The translations under genes were made by a program, and so were the position numbers. From NCBI GenBank assembly GCA_029266635.1, contig JAQSWM010000008.1, positions 1-64,000 of the forward strand: a stretch of 64,000 nucleotides of DNA, in the 5' to 3' direction. The notes under the pieces were generated by a model. It was given only the letters and a program-made list of their open reading frames with translations, had not been told where the DNA came from and did not search any database. The stretch is from Sphingobacteriaceae bacterium (GTDB lineage Bacteria; Bacteroidota; Bacteroidia; Sphingobacteriales; Sphingobacteriaceae). Below are positions 1-9,306 of this stretch, one piece after another. Within the stretch, counting starts at the first letter, position 1; each line of letters begins with the position of its first letter.

Positions 1-2
1 GT

Positions 3-3000
3 TTAAGCTTTGTTTAGCAACTTAATTGTTACCGGCCCAAGCAGCCCTGAGGGCAGCAGCTTATCAGTTTTTTTGAACACGATATTCGTGTTTGTCAGGC
101 GTTTCTCGGCTGGCTGGGCTGCATCGCCGATGAGCCGGTTTGGCCACTGATTGATCACTTCAATTTCAAGCTGATTCCCTGCCGGTTTCACAGCATCAGT
201 GATATCAACCATCCATGGCTCTGTCCACACAGTACCCAGATCTACCCCATTCAGCTTCACTCCTGCAATATCTTTAACCGTTCCTAACTCTAGGAACACT
301 TGCTTGCCGGAAGTTGCAACCGTTTGAAGATCAAAATTCTTGTGGTAAATCGCCTTGCCTGAATAATATTTAATACGCTCATCACCGCTCTTGCTCCAGT
401 CCGAAAGGCTATCGAATACAACCGACTCCGGTCCGCCCCATTTGGGATCAAAACTCACCTGCCATGCTCCTGTAAGCTCCTGAAGGTCACGCAAATTAGA
501 TTTATCCTGATAAAGCCATTCTTTACCTGTTGCCGCGATGTTCGACCGTGTGTCTGGAAAAACAACAAACACCGACTGAAAAGCCTCGAACTCAATAGCC
601 ACGCTTGTTCTGCCAGGCTCTGATGTGTAAACAGGGGAACTGAGAATAGCTCCCGTCACCGCATCCCACAATTCCGGCTTTCTTCCGCTGACCCGGAACG
701 TACAATTTGACCTTGCAGTCTCATTGTGTCGGTTCGTCAGAAAATATACCTCCGCCTGCGGCGTGGTGCGATGTATGAAATCGATAAAATTCTTCTCTCC
801 GCTATATTCAAAGTCAGGCTGGATGTTGTCTTTCAACAAAACATCTTTCAAACCCACGCCTTCAAACACTCGTCCTTTACCCACTCTATTCAACCTGACT
901 GCTTTTCCATCAATTTTCCCCCATAAAGCGTTCGCTATATTTCGAACTTCATCATCGCACTTAGGAAAATTCTTCAGCCCGCTATCGCTCAATGGACGCG
1001 GACTGACGATTGTAGCTCCGCCTTCTACTAACTCTTTGAGCTTTCTGGCTACCGGCACGGGCATGCGGCTTGTTTCGGGCATCACAAGCAAGCGATACTT
1101 CATCCCATCGGGGAGTACAATGAAACCGTTTCTGGTACTCAGGCGGGTTAACAGAACTTCTTCGTTGCATACGTCGTAATCGTACCCCCTTCCCAGCGAT
1201 GGGATTACGTGCTTATGTTCAACAAGATTTGGAGCCGAGTCGCCGTTGTAGAAAAGAACATCAGCCACGAACTTACCTGAACGAAGCAGATACTGGCAAC
1301 GGCCCACATAGTCGAAAAACGCTCCCGCCCTGCTCCACCATGTTACATTTGGGTTGAAGTGTGTGCCGGCACCATACTCGTAGCCGGGCATGCCATCGCT
1401 GGGGCGGCTTGCTGTTGAGGTATGTATGGCAATACGGTTAATGCCCTCACAGAACGCCCGGTCAAGTGCTTGTTTCAGCATTCCCGGAGCATCTTTCCAG
1501 TGCCGGTAACTCGTGAACGCTTCTGCGGAAGCAGTCTCTTTGCCGTAGATATGAGCAGCTGAAGATGTCATTTTTGTAACGAGGTTCTGCCCGTCGGGAC
1601 CGCCGACTAGCCGGGTTGCACCGAAGGATATCTCACTATCCAAACCACCCGGCTGATCATGATTGGTGCCCAGCCAGAACTCGCCCATCGGGAAATCGCT
1701 TCGCCCCAAATTCTTTAAACCATCAATACAAACAGTTGCAGAGCGGCTCGGCCCTGCCGACTCATTCTGCATCAAAATACCTTCGTTATGACAGAGTTCG
1801 CCGAAGCGCTTGTAGTGCTCATCAGCCATACAGTCAGCTAAGGTTTTCCGGTAATCAGTTAAGAAACGATCAGAAACTTCAGCGCTGCCGATCAAATAGC
1901 CAGAAAGTGCAGGCAGGTATGGCGTTGGGTCGTAGCCGCGATACTTTTCGAAAAAGCCTATAATGTTTTCCGTCCAGTTTGGAAAGCCATCCTCAAAACT
2001 ATCGTCGCAAAAGTATTTTGGTTTAGCTCCAACCTTTGCCGCCTCATCAACAAACAGCCTGCCTAACACATTGTAATGTATTTCAAGGCTTTTTCTATCA
2101 AACCAATCGATGGACAATCCATCCGCCTCAGGTTGAGCCACCATGAGCCGCGAGCCCGTCATGCGGTGCCCCGTTCTGATAATCGTCCATTTGCCCGGAG
2201 GAACCTCCCATTCTAAATGCCCATCTTTATCTACTTTTTTGGTGAGATCTATCACACTGGACAGTGGGATCGGTTTGTCTCCAGGCTCATTTTCCCATGG
2301 AAATAACGTCGGGCCAACTGCATCCGAAGCCCTCGACCAGCTGGAGGCATCCCGGTGATTAGTTTTCGCAGGAAGCACATATTTTCGTTCACCCGTTATG
2401 CGGTTATGTACCTCGTCGGTTGTTAAAAATGCAACAATGGCAGTATCGCGATAGTCGAGTTTCTCGAGCGGAAGGTCAATATAATCTTTGTAGCCGGGAG
2501 GGTTAAAAACGATATCGTACCCTACGCGGTTCCCCGGCAAAGGAAGTGTTTCCGAAAACTTTTTGCCACCGGTAACTTCCAATTTCGATTGCAAATACCA
2601 ACGCCCGGAATTCTTTGGCTCAATCCAGGGTCCGCCCATGCACCAGCCCGAGCAGAGGTTAATTCCCACCCCTATGTCGAGCCTTTTCGCCTCAGCCATT
2701 GCATGGCGATAGAGCTCCTTCCATTCATCCGACATGAACTTCACTCCCTGCGGGTAAGGAACGCCGCTAAGCCCTCCAGCCGAGTTGATCATCACAACCT
2801 CACTGATGCCCTTCTCTCTGAATTCCTGTAAATCGCGGGTAATCCCCTCTTTATCTACCCGCCCATTAAACCACCACCAATAGCAGCCAGATTTCGCAGA
2901 CTGTGGCGGATTAATGAAGTTTTTGGCGAGTTCGTTGTACTCAGCACTCTCAGCCTGAAGATTGCTCTTTAGAATACTGCCAAAACTGTTCGAATTAAGG

Positions 3001-3062
3001 ATAGCTGTTCCAGCTGTTGCAATAGAGCTTACCTGTATAAATTTCCTCCTGTTAAGAGCCAT
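3..3062 (-). CDS. GH106-family alpha-L-rhamnosidase-like enzyme, Tat-type leader
   Basis: A 1019-residue secreted glycoside hydrolase of the GH106 type. GH106 enzymes remove terminal alpha-L-rhamnose from plant or algal polysaccharides. The N-terminus carries a twin-arginine motif (NRRKFIQ, residues 4-10) and a short hydrophobic stretch, so export by Tat is likely. The central barrel region contains acidic motifs usual for the family (CDDSFEDGFPNW, then SAEAFTS). The last 170 residues form a GH2-like galactose-binding fold (TGAWQVSFDP, LNGVDLGTVW). It lies 9 bases after the GH78 gene, so the two are co-transcribed and are last in the visible operon. The exact linkage it attacks cannot be read from sequence. 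Family assignment is fairly sure, substrate is inference. Confidence 0.85.
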   Translation of the reverse strand: MALNRRKFIQVSSIATAGTAILNSNSFGSILKSNLQAESAEYNELAKNFINPPQSAKSGCYWWWFNGRVDKEGITRDLQEFREKGISEVVMINSAGGLSGVPYPQGVKFMSDEWKELYRHAMAEAKRLDIGVGINLCSGWCMGGPWIEPKNSGRWYLQSKLEVTGGKKFSETLPLPGNRVGYDIVFNPPGYKDYIDLPLEKLDYRDTAIVAFLTTDEVHNRITGERKYVLPAKTNHRDASSWSRASDAVGPTLFPWENEPGDKPIPLSSVIDLTKKVDKDGHLEWEVPPGKWTIIRTGHRMTGSRLMVAQPEADGLSIDWFDRKSLEIHYNVLGRLFVDEAAKVGAKPKYFCDDSFEDGFPNWTENIIGFFEKYRGYDPTPYLPALSGYLIGSAEVSDRFLTDYRKTLADCMADEHYKRFGELCHNEGILMQNESAGPSRSATVCIDGLKNLGRSDFPMGEFWLGTNHDQPGGLDSEISFGATRLVGGPDGQNLVTKMTSSAAHIYGKETASAEAFTSYRHWKDAPGMLKQALDRAFCEGINRIAIHTSTASRPSDGMPGYEYGAGTHFNPNVTWWSRAGAFFDYVGRCQYLLRSGKFVADVLFYNGDSAPNLVEHKHVIPSLGRGYDYDVCNEEVLLTRLSTRNGFIVLPDGMKYRLLVMPETSRMPVPVARKLKELVEGGATIVSPRPLSDSGLKNFPKCDDEVRNIANALWGKIDGKAVRLNRVGKGRVFEGVGLKDVLLKDNIQPDFEYSGEKNFIDFIHRTTPQAEVYFLTNRHNETARSNCTFRVSGRKPELWDAVTGAILSSPVYTSEPGRTSVAIEFEAFQSVFVVFPDTRSNIAATGKEWLYQDKSNLRDLQELTGAWQVSFDPKWGGPESVVFDSLSDWSKSGDERIKYYSGKAIYHKNFDLQTVATSGKQVFLELGTVKDIAGVKLNGVDLGTVWTEPWMVDITDAVKPAGNQLEIEVINQWPNRLIGDAAQPAEKRLTNTNIVFKKTDKLLPSGLLGPVTIKLLNKA

Positions 3063-3071
3063 AAATCTTTC

Positions 3072-5786
3072 TTAGTACACGAAATGATAGGTACCTGAGC
3101 CAAGGGTAAACTGTGTTCCGTTAGCCGCTTTGCTGATATCGCTGATGTTTTTCACCTGCGTAAGAGCGAGGCTGCCCTCCTTCAAATTTTCTGGAGTTAC
3201 GTCTGGTAAGATAACCTTAGCGCTGGTGTTTGCAGGAATAATAATGTCGTATGAATACTTATCTCCGCTTTTCTGCCATGATGATTTTATCTTACCGTAT
3301 AAGGTTTCAAGCTCAGCAGAGGCGTTTGTTAACCCACCGCCAGGCTGTGGAGCTATCACAATCTTTTTGTAGCCCGGAGCGGATTGGTCTCCGTTGATAC
3401 CCGTAACTGTGCGGTACATCCAGTCGCCGATTGCCCCGTACGCGTAATGGTTGAAAGAGTTCATCGAAATAGCCTGGAATGTTCCGTCCGGTTTTATGCC
3501 ATCCCAGCGCTCCCAAATTGTGGTTGCGCCTTTTTTAACGGGATACAGCCATGACGGGTAAGTATCCTGCAAAAGCAACTTATATGCTACGTCGTTGTAG
3601 CCGAATCGGGTGAGTACGTGGCAGAGATAAGGTGTGCCGAGGAAGCCTGTGGTCAGGTGATTTCCGTATGATGCGATGTTGTCTGCCAAACGTTTGGCGG
3701 CTTGCGCCCGAAGGTTTTCTGGAAGAAGATCGAAATTCAGCGCCAGAACGTAAGCTGTTTGCGAGTTTGACACCAATCTTCCCGACGGGGTAACGTACTC
3801 TCTTAAGAAAGCTTTCTTGATATCATTCAGCAAAGCCGAATACGTGGCTACATCTTCCTGCTTGCCTAACACAGTGGCTGCATTGATCAGATTTTGAGTT
3901 GAATAAGCGTAGAACGCCTGTGCAATGTAGAATTTATCGGTGATAGCAGCTTTGCCATCGCGATCGTCAGCCATTGTGTAAAACAGCCAGTCGCCGTAAT
4001 GAGGGCCACTGTTCCATAGATTATCTTTGCTGATGCTGCGGATGTAATCAACCCACTTCTTCATACTTCCGTATTGATTTGCAAGTAACTCTTTATCGCC
4101 ATAAGCCTGATAAAAATTCCAGGGAATGATAGTCGCCACATCACCCCAGCCCGCTGAGCCGGCGTTTTTCTTCTCACGCACATCCGGGATTACCACCGGC
4201 ACATTCCCGTTCTCATGCTGATCAGCTTTTAAATCCTGAAGCCACTTTGTGAAAAAGCCTGCAACGTTCATGTTATAAGCAGCGGTATTGAAAAACACTT
4301 CGGCATCTCCAGTCCAGCCTAAACGCTCATCCCGCTGAGGGCAATCAGTCGGCACATCTAAAAAGTTCCCTTTCTGTCCCCACTGAATATTGTGCTGTAG
4401 CTGATTGATCAAGGCATTAGATGTTGAAAAAGCACCGGTAGGCTTCATGTCCGAATAGATTGCCACTCCGGTCAACTTATTGCTGTCGAGCTTTCCGCTA
4501 TAGCCGCTAATTTTGATGTATCTGAATCCCTGGAAAGTAAAATGCGGCTCAAGCACATCTTCTTTGCCACCTGTTAATATGTACTTGTTTTCCTGCCGGG
4601 CTCCGCGAAGGTTATCTGTGTAGAAATTCCCCTCTTTGTCCAAGACTTCAGCATGATTGACGATAACCGTGTCACCGGCTTTTCCATTCAGCTTCAACTG
4701 AACCCATCCAACCATGTTCTGCCCGAAATCAGCAACCAGCTCGCCTTTTGGTGTCTTGAATATGTTAATAGGGCGTATTCGCTCGTGCTTCACAACTGCC
4801 GGTCCATCCGGAGCAACCAGGTTGTCCCGGCTGAAATCCATCACTTCAACATTCTGCCAGTTAGAACCATTCAGATTTGCATAAGCGGTTTTTTCCAGGC
4901 GGGCGTCGTACGTTTCGCCGTTGTAAATATCAGAAGCTCTTACCGGGCTGTTGAAAGTTGCCTTCCACGTGCCATCAGAATTGATGATTTCTTTGCTTCC
5001 ATCTGTGTGCTCAATCTCCAACTGATAAAGCAGAGCAACTTCTTTGCCGTACGTATTCCGTTTGTTCTTAAACTCCAGGTTGCCACGATACCAGCCATCG
5101 CCGACAGTCACAAAGGCAATGTTTGAACCGGACTTCAGGCACCCTGTTACATCGTAGGTTTGATATTGAAGGCGTTTGTAATAGCTGGTCCAGCCGGGAG
5201 TAAAGTAGTGGTCGCCGATGCGTTGCCCGTTTATTTTAGCTTCATAAAGCCCGTGCGCTGTAATGTAAAGCCTTGCCTGTTTGATCGGCTTGCTGACGCT
5301 GAACTGCTTGCCAAAAATCGGCGCAGGGCCGACCTTGCCATTTGTTTCTGTACTTGTCTGAATCCACTTTGCCGACCAGTCCGAAGGTTTTAACAAACCA
5401 TTTTCCCAGTAAGCCGGTGCGCTCCATTGCGACGCATTGCCATGATTATCCCAGGCACGCACCTGCCAGAAATATCGCTGCTTGCTTTTTACAGCTGAAC
5501 CAGCGTACTGAACATGTGCAGATTGATCTGATTTAACTTTCCCTGTCGTCCACAATTGATTTTTGCCATTGCTCAGATCTTGTGCATTAGTGGCAACCCT
5601 TACCTCGTAAGCAGTTTGCATGGTATTCCGCTCAGGCGATGATATTTTCCAGCTGAGTTTCGGCGCCGTATCATCAATCCCAACCGGATCTATTTTATAA
5701 TTGGTAGTAAGCTCAACTACCGACAGCTTTTGCGAAAAAGCCAACAACGGAGCGCCCAATAAGATAAAAAGCAGAATTCTTTTCAT
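3072..5786 (-). CDS. GH78 alpha-L-rhamnosidase
   Basis: A 904-residue alpha-L-rhamnosidase of GH78. The start was placed at the ATG at 5786, because it is followed by a proper signal peptide (MKRILLFILLGAPLLAFSQ); the open frame extends 53 codons further upstream but without secretory features. Domains in order are an Ig-like N-terminal module (about 25-135), a carbohydrate-binding jelly-roll region (140-450), the (alpha/alpha)6 barrel (from about 455) and a C-terminal beta domain. The barrel holds the hallmark DCPQRDERLGWTGD (481-494), where the Glu after Asp-486 is the expected acid, and a later NHYAYGAIGDW motif. It probably acts with the flanking GH106 enzymes on rhamnose side chains. It is preceded by a 172-base gap. 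Confidence 0.92.
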   Translation of the reverse strand: MKRILLFILLGAPLLAFSQKLSVVELTTNYKIDPVGIDDTAPKLSWKISSPERNTMQTAYEVRVATNAQDLSNGKNQLWTTGKVKSDQSAHVQYAGSAVKSKQRYFWQVRAWDNHGNASQWSAPAYWENGLLKPSDWSAKWIQTSTETNGKVGPAPIFGKQFSVSKPIKQARLYITAHGLYEAKINGQRIGDHYFTPGWTSYYKRLQYQTYDVTGCLKSGSNIAFVTVGDGWYRGNLEFKNKRNTYGKEVALLYQLEIEHTDGSKEIINSDGTWKATFNSPVRASDIYNGETYDARLEKTAYANLNGSNWQNVEVMDFSRDNLVAPDGPAVVKHERIRPINIFKTPKGELVADFGQNMVGWVQLKLNGKAGDTVIVNHAEVLDKEGNFYTDNLRGARQENKYILTGGKEDVLEPHFTFQGFRYIKISGYSGKLDSNKLTGVAIYSDMKPTGAFSTSNALINQLQHNIQWGQKGNFLDVPTDCPQRDERLGWTGDAEVFFNTAAYNMNVAGFFTKWLQDLKADQHENGNVPVVIPDVREKKNAGSAGWGDVATIIPWNFYQAYGDKELLANQYGSMKKWVDYIRSISKDNLWNSGPHYGDWLFYTMADDRDGKAAITDKFYIAQAFYAYSTQNLINAATVLGKQEDVATYSALLNDIKKAFLREYVTPSGRLVSNSQTAYVLALNFDLLPENLRAQAAKRLADNIASYGNHLTTGFLGTPYLCHVLTRFGYNDVAYKLLLQDTYPSWLYPVKKGATTIWERWDGIKPDGTFQAISMNSFNHYAYGAIGDWMYRTVTGINGDQSAPGYKKIVIAPQPGGGLTNASAELETLYGKIKSSWQKSGDKYSYDIIIPANTSAKVILPDVTPENLKEGSLALTQVKNISDISKAANGTQFTLGSGTYHFVY

Positions 5787-5958
5787 GAAAATCTTGTGAT
5801 TACAAAAGGTTATAAACTTGAGATATAAATATACTGCATCCCTTGCCCGATGGCTAACTTGAAGGGAACAGAACAAAATTATTACTAAACACAAATTAAA
5901 AATTGGTTTGCCTAAACTACAAAGCATCCATGAGCCGAGTATCATGTACTGTTATGCT
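5787..5958. other. Intergenic gap inside the hydrolase operon
   Basis: This 172-base AT-rich gap separates the GH106 gene (stop at 5959) from the GH78 gene. A minus-strand match to the Bacteroidota -7 box TAnnTTTG (TAATTTTG, 5874-5881) is present, but no TTG element was found at the usual spacing. An internal promoter is possible and unproven. Confidence 0.3.
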
Positions 5959-8900
5959 CTACTTGAAAAAATTCAGTACGACAGGGCCAACTAACCCGGA
6001 AGGATCAAGGCTCGAATCTTTATCGATGTACTTATAAGTCACAAAGGCCCTCCTCCCCGATTGCCGCTCAATTGGATTTGAAAGCCATGACGGGAACTTG
6101 CTGATATTTCCGTTCTTCTCGTAGGTAATGTCTGCCGGGAAACGTTCATCGCCAACCAGGCTGTTAGTCGCTGTATTAGTTACCACGATCTCCAGGCGGT
6201 TGCTGCCGGATTTCAAAAATTGCGTTATATCAACTTTATAGGGCGGCTTCCAGAGAAACGCAGCTTCCTGCCCATTCACGAGCACTTTAGCTATGTTCTT
6301 ATTTACCTCTCCCAGATTTAGCTCAACCTTTTCTGCGTTCAGTGCCGGGAGCTGAAACTCCTGGACACAATGAGCAGAGCCGGAAAAGTACTTAATACGG
6401 GGATCCTTGTTTTTAGACCAATCGGTTAAGCTTTGAAAGCTCGTTTTCAAGCTATCAGCTGATGAGCGGAATTCAACCTGCCATGTGCCGTCGAGCCGGA
6501 TAGTGTTAACCAATGAAATTGCTTTATAGGGCTGTGCTGTGGCTTTGCCTTGTTCCTTAAACACAACGAATGCGGAGCCGAGCGCATCAAAGTGCAAGGG
6601 CACCTCTATCTGGCCTTTGTTGACAAGCGTGTATGGCAGAGCGGTGCCGGTTCCTTTATCAGGATCCCAGAGTTCAGGCACCCGGTTGCTCACGCGAAAG
6701 CGAGCTTTTACTGAAACCTCACTCTTCTCATAATTAGCAAGAAAATAAAGATCGCTCCCGGCTGTTTGCCGGTGCACAAAGTTCACTTTAGCTGCTCCGG
6801 TGCTAGAAGCATAAACGAAGTCGGGTACAGAGTTTAGCTGCTTCAAAACCTGTTCTACGCCCGTACCTGAATAAACCCTGCCTTTTCCAAACACTCTTTG
6901 CTTTACCTTCTTTCCGTCAATGTTGCCCCAAACCTCATTGGCAATTTCCTTAAGGTTTTGATCTGCGTTTGCCTGATTTTGCAGCGATGGTGAAGCGCCT
7001 GGCTTTAAGCAAAGAACGTTAGCTCCCGCCGCCACGAGCCGTTTTACTTCTTTGGCTAACTCGGGCGTCATAGTTGTAACATCCTGGAACACCAGCAACC
7101 TGTATTGTGCCCCTGTCGGCAGGCAAAGCAAGCCGTTTTCAACCGTCATACGCTTAATTATATCTGTGTTTACGCCATCGTAATCATATCCTTCGGGCAG
7201 CTTGGGGTGAAGTTCCCAGGGAAGCCCCAGATAAGATGGAATTCCTTCGCCGGTGAAGTAAGCAATATCCTGAATACTTCTGCCCTGCCTCAGCATGTAC
7301 TGGCAGCGTGCAAAATAGTTGAACCAGCCCTGCGACTGGGAGAACCACGGATTCAATCTTTGCAGGTGATTTCCAAACTTGCTTAATGTAAATCCGGGAG
7401 CAATATCATAAGGCTGATGAACATAGGTGTGCATCACCAGGTAATTATTGCCGAGCGTAAATGCTTCATCGCCAATTTGCTTCAGATCGTATGGGGTTTT
7501 AGACCATAAATTCACATCGCCGCTGGTAAAAGACTCAGCACCGGACAGTGGGCGGCCATAGGTGTGAGCTACCGAGGAGGCATTTTTCACATCGGCACGA
7601 GCGTGGCCTTCGTTGGGCCAGAACTCGCCCATGGGAATGTCCAAATATTGTTGATAGCGCATTGGGTCGTAGAGGTAGTGCTGCATGCCCGAGCCCTCGC
7701 CCGACACCGTTACACCCCGTTCTTTAGCCATTCTGTACATGGTTCCCCAATAGTTTTCAGCAATAAGCTGCGAAACCGTGTTCCTAAAATCCCACAGGAA
7801 CTTATTTGATTCCTCGTATGAATCTACAACGTACCCTCCTGCAAGCACTGGCATGTAGGGAAGAATAGAATAGCCATTCCGCTTTTGAAACTCTTTTTCA
7901 AAACCTTCTGTCCAGTTTTGGATACCTGCCTCCCAGCTCTCCATTTGAATACAATCTAGTGGCCTGCCAAGAATCTTATTTGATAAATCGATAAACTTTC
8001 CCGTGTACGCATTAAAGTGTGTTTCTACAGCTTTTGCATCCATCTTATTGCACTCCAAACCCTTGCCCTCCTTTGTTGACGGGTTCACCACCCGGCCTGT
8101 GGAGGTGTAACCGATGCGCTGGATGATCCAGTCTCCCGCCGGCGCTTCCCAGTTGAGCACACCATCTTCATTCACTAATGAAGTTAGATCGATTTGCTTT
8201 CGGCTGTTTACAACTGAACCAGTCGGCAGGACTTCGTTAGTCGGAGCATTGAGCTCTTTCATAAAAGTGGTCTGGCTTTCATGCCTGATGCGTTTTGTCT
8301 CGCCGCTTTTAGGCTCCCACAGGTTCATTCTTGGAGAGCTGTAGAACCGGATAGTTCCGAAGTTGACGCTTTCCTGTGAAATGGGCACCGGCTTCATGGT
8401 TGATGCCTGGAACTTTATTGCTAATCTTACAAAACGGGCAGTGATTTTCGGAAAAGTGAAAGTGATCTGCTTGACTGCTCCTTCGGCTTTCAAATTTAGA
8501 GGCGAGGAATCAGCAACTTTAAAGAACTCACGTCCGTTGATTGAATATTCCAGTTCGGCGGCAGCTTCCAGGAATGGGTCAGCTTTAATCTGGTCAAAAA
8601 CGATACGTCTTAAATCTGTTGGTTTAGCAAAATCAACTGTTATGCTGGCAATCTTCCCTCCTTCAGCTTTTAAAAACTGAATGTTCGACCTGGCATCGTT
8701 GTCCAGGGCGGCTCCCGCATCTTTCACCAAAGTTGAGGCAACTATTTTAGCTTGGTGAATAGGTTTATCGTTCGGCAAAGCAGGAAATGCAGTTACTGCT
8801 ACATCTTTATAAATTGTTGTTTTCGACGGTGCCGGAAGTTTAAAGCTGAGGACCTTCCCTCCTGTCACAGTTGTATCTGACCAGGTAAGCACTTTCATAG

Positions 8901-9303
8901 ACTGCTCGGGCGTAATCCACGGGCCACCCGACATGCTCCAGCCATCGCTGTTGTAGATTCCGAACTTCATCTTAAGGCGATCAGATTCCTTCATCGCGAA
9001 AGCCACATCATCCCACCATTCATCGCTCATAAACTTTACCGGTCCCGGCTGGTAAAATCCCACGCTAAAGAAAAGTGTTCCGTTAATCCCCACCGATTTC
9101 ATGGTTTCGAGATCTTTAGTGATGCCACTTTTCGTGATGTTGCCGTTCAGCCACATCCAATACGTGATCGGGCGTTTTGAAGCGTCGGGCGTTTTGAAGT
9201 CCTGCAGCGATTGGCTATAGCTATTTGAAGCAGAAAAAAGCAAAAAAAGACCGGCAACAAGCGTGACCGGTCTTTTTAAAAATGGCATGTTGGACATTCT
9301 CAT
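5959..9303 (-). CDS. GH106-family glycosidase with F5/8-like insertion
   Basis: A 1114-residue secreted GH106-type alpha-L-rhamnosidase. The leader MPFLKRPVTLVAGLFLLF is a Sec signal peptide; three in-frame ATGs (9303, 9297, 9288) could start it and the sequence does not decide between them. After the first barrel strands (TYWMWLNGNIT) there is an inserted F5/8 type C/CBM32-like beta domain at about 190-310 (TVDFAKPTDLRRIVFDQ). The barrel follows with IQMESWEAGIQNW and SGAESFTSG, then a C-terminal GH2-like binding domain. It starts 3 bases after the GH97 stop, so translation is likely coupled. A terminator-like hairpin lies within its first 60 bases. Rhamnosidase activity is inferred from family. 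Confidence 0.85.
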   Translation of the reverse strand: MRMSNMPFLKRPVTLVAGLFLLFSASNSYSQSLQDFKTPDASKRPITYWMWLNGNITKSGITKDLETMKSVGINGTLFFSVGFYQPGPVKFMSDEWWDDVAFAMKESDRLKMKFGIYNSDGWSMSGGPWITPEQSMKVLTWSDTTVTGGKVLSFKLPAPSKTTIYKDVAVTAFPALPNDKPIHQAKIVASTLVKDAGAALDNDARSNIQFLKAEGGKIASITVDFAKPTDLRRIVFDQIKADPFLEAAAELEYSINGREFFKVADSSPLNLKAEGAVKQITFTFPKITARFVRLAIKFQASTMKPVPISQESVNFGTIRFYSSPRMNLWEPKSGETKRIRHESQTTFMKELNAPTNEVLPTGSVVNSRKQIDLTSLVNEDGVLNWEAPAGDWIIQRIGYTSTGRVVNPSTKEGKGLECNKMDAKAVETHFNAYTGKFIDLSNKILGRPLDCIQMESWEAGIQNWTEGFEKEFQKRNGYSILPYMPVLAGGYVVDSYEESNKFLWDFRNTVSQLIAENYWGTMYRMAKERGVTVSGEGSGMQHYLYDPMRYQQYLDIPMGEFWPNEGHARADVKNASSVAHTYGRPLSGAESFTSGDVNLWSKTPYDLKQIGDEAFTLGNNYLVMHTYVHQPYDIAPGFTLSKFGNHLQRLNPWFSQSQGWFNYFARCQYMLRQGRSIQDIAYFTGEGIPSYLGLPWELHPKLPEGYDYDGVNTDIIKRMTVENGLLCLPTGAQYRLLVFQDVTTMTPELAKEVKRLVAAGANVLCLKPGASPSLQNQANADQNLKEIANEVWGNIDGKKVKQRVFGKGRVYSGTGVEQVLKQLNSVPDFVYASSTGAAKVNFVHRQTAGSDLYFLANYEKSEVSVKARFRVSNRVPELWDPDKGTGTALPYTLVNKGQIEVPLHFDALGSAFVVFKEQGKATAQPYKAISLVNTIRLDGTWQVEFRSSADSLKTSFQSLTDWSKNKDPRIKYFSGSAHCVQEFQLPALNAEKVELNLGEVNKNIAKVLVNGQEAAFLWKPPYKVDITQFLKSGSNRLEIVVTNTATNSLVGDERFPADITYEKNGNISKFPSWLSNPIERQSGRRAFVTYKYIDKDSSLDPSGLVGPVVLNFFK
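9244..9277 (-). terminator. Terminator-like hairpin inside a signal-peptide coding region
   Basis: Perfect 11-base arms (AAAAAGACCGG at 9244-9254 and CCGGTCTTTTT at 9267-9277) flank a 12-base loop. On the transcribed minus strand the hairpin is followed by a T-rich run (TTTTTTTGCTTTTTT). It lies at codons 9-20 of the GH106 gene and 30 bases past the GH97 stop. It has the form of an intrinsic terminator or attenuator, but it also encodes a normal signal peptide, so chance cannot be excluded. Confidence 0.45.
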
Positions 9304-9306
9304 GAT

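Noticed and set aside
724-2831. Several plus-strand open frames opposite the GH106 gene
   Set aside because: They are antisense shadows of a well-supported gene, with no domain motifs or start signals.
5787-5945. Upstream extension of the GH78 frame (53 more codons)
   Set aside because: The extra residues lack secretory features and precede a complete signal peptide at 5786.
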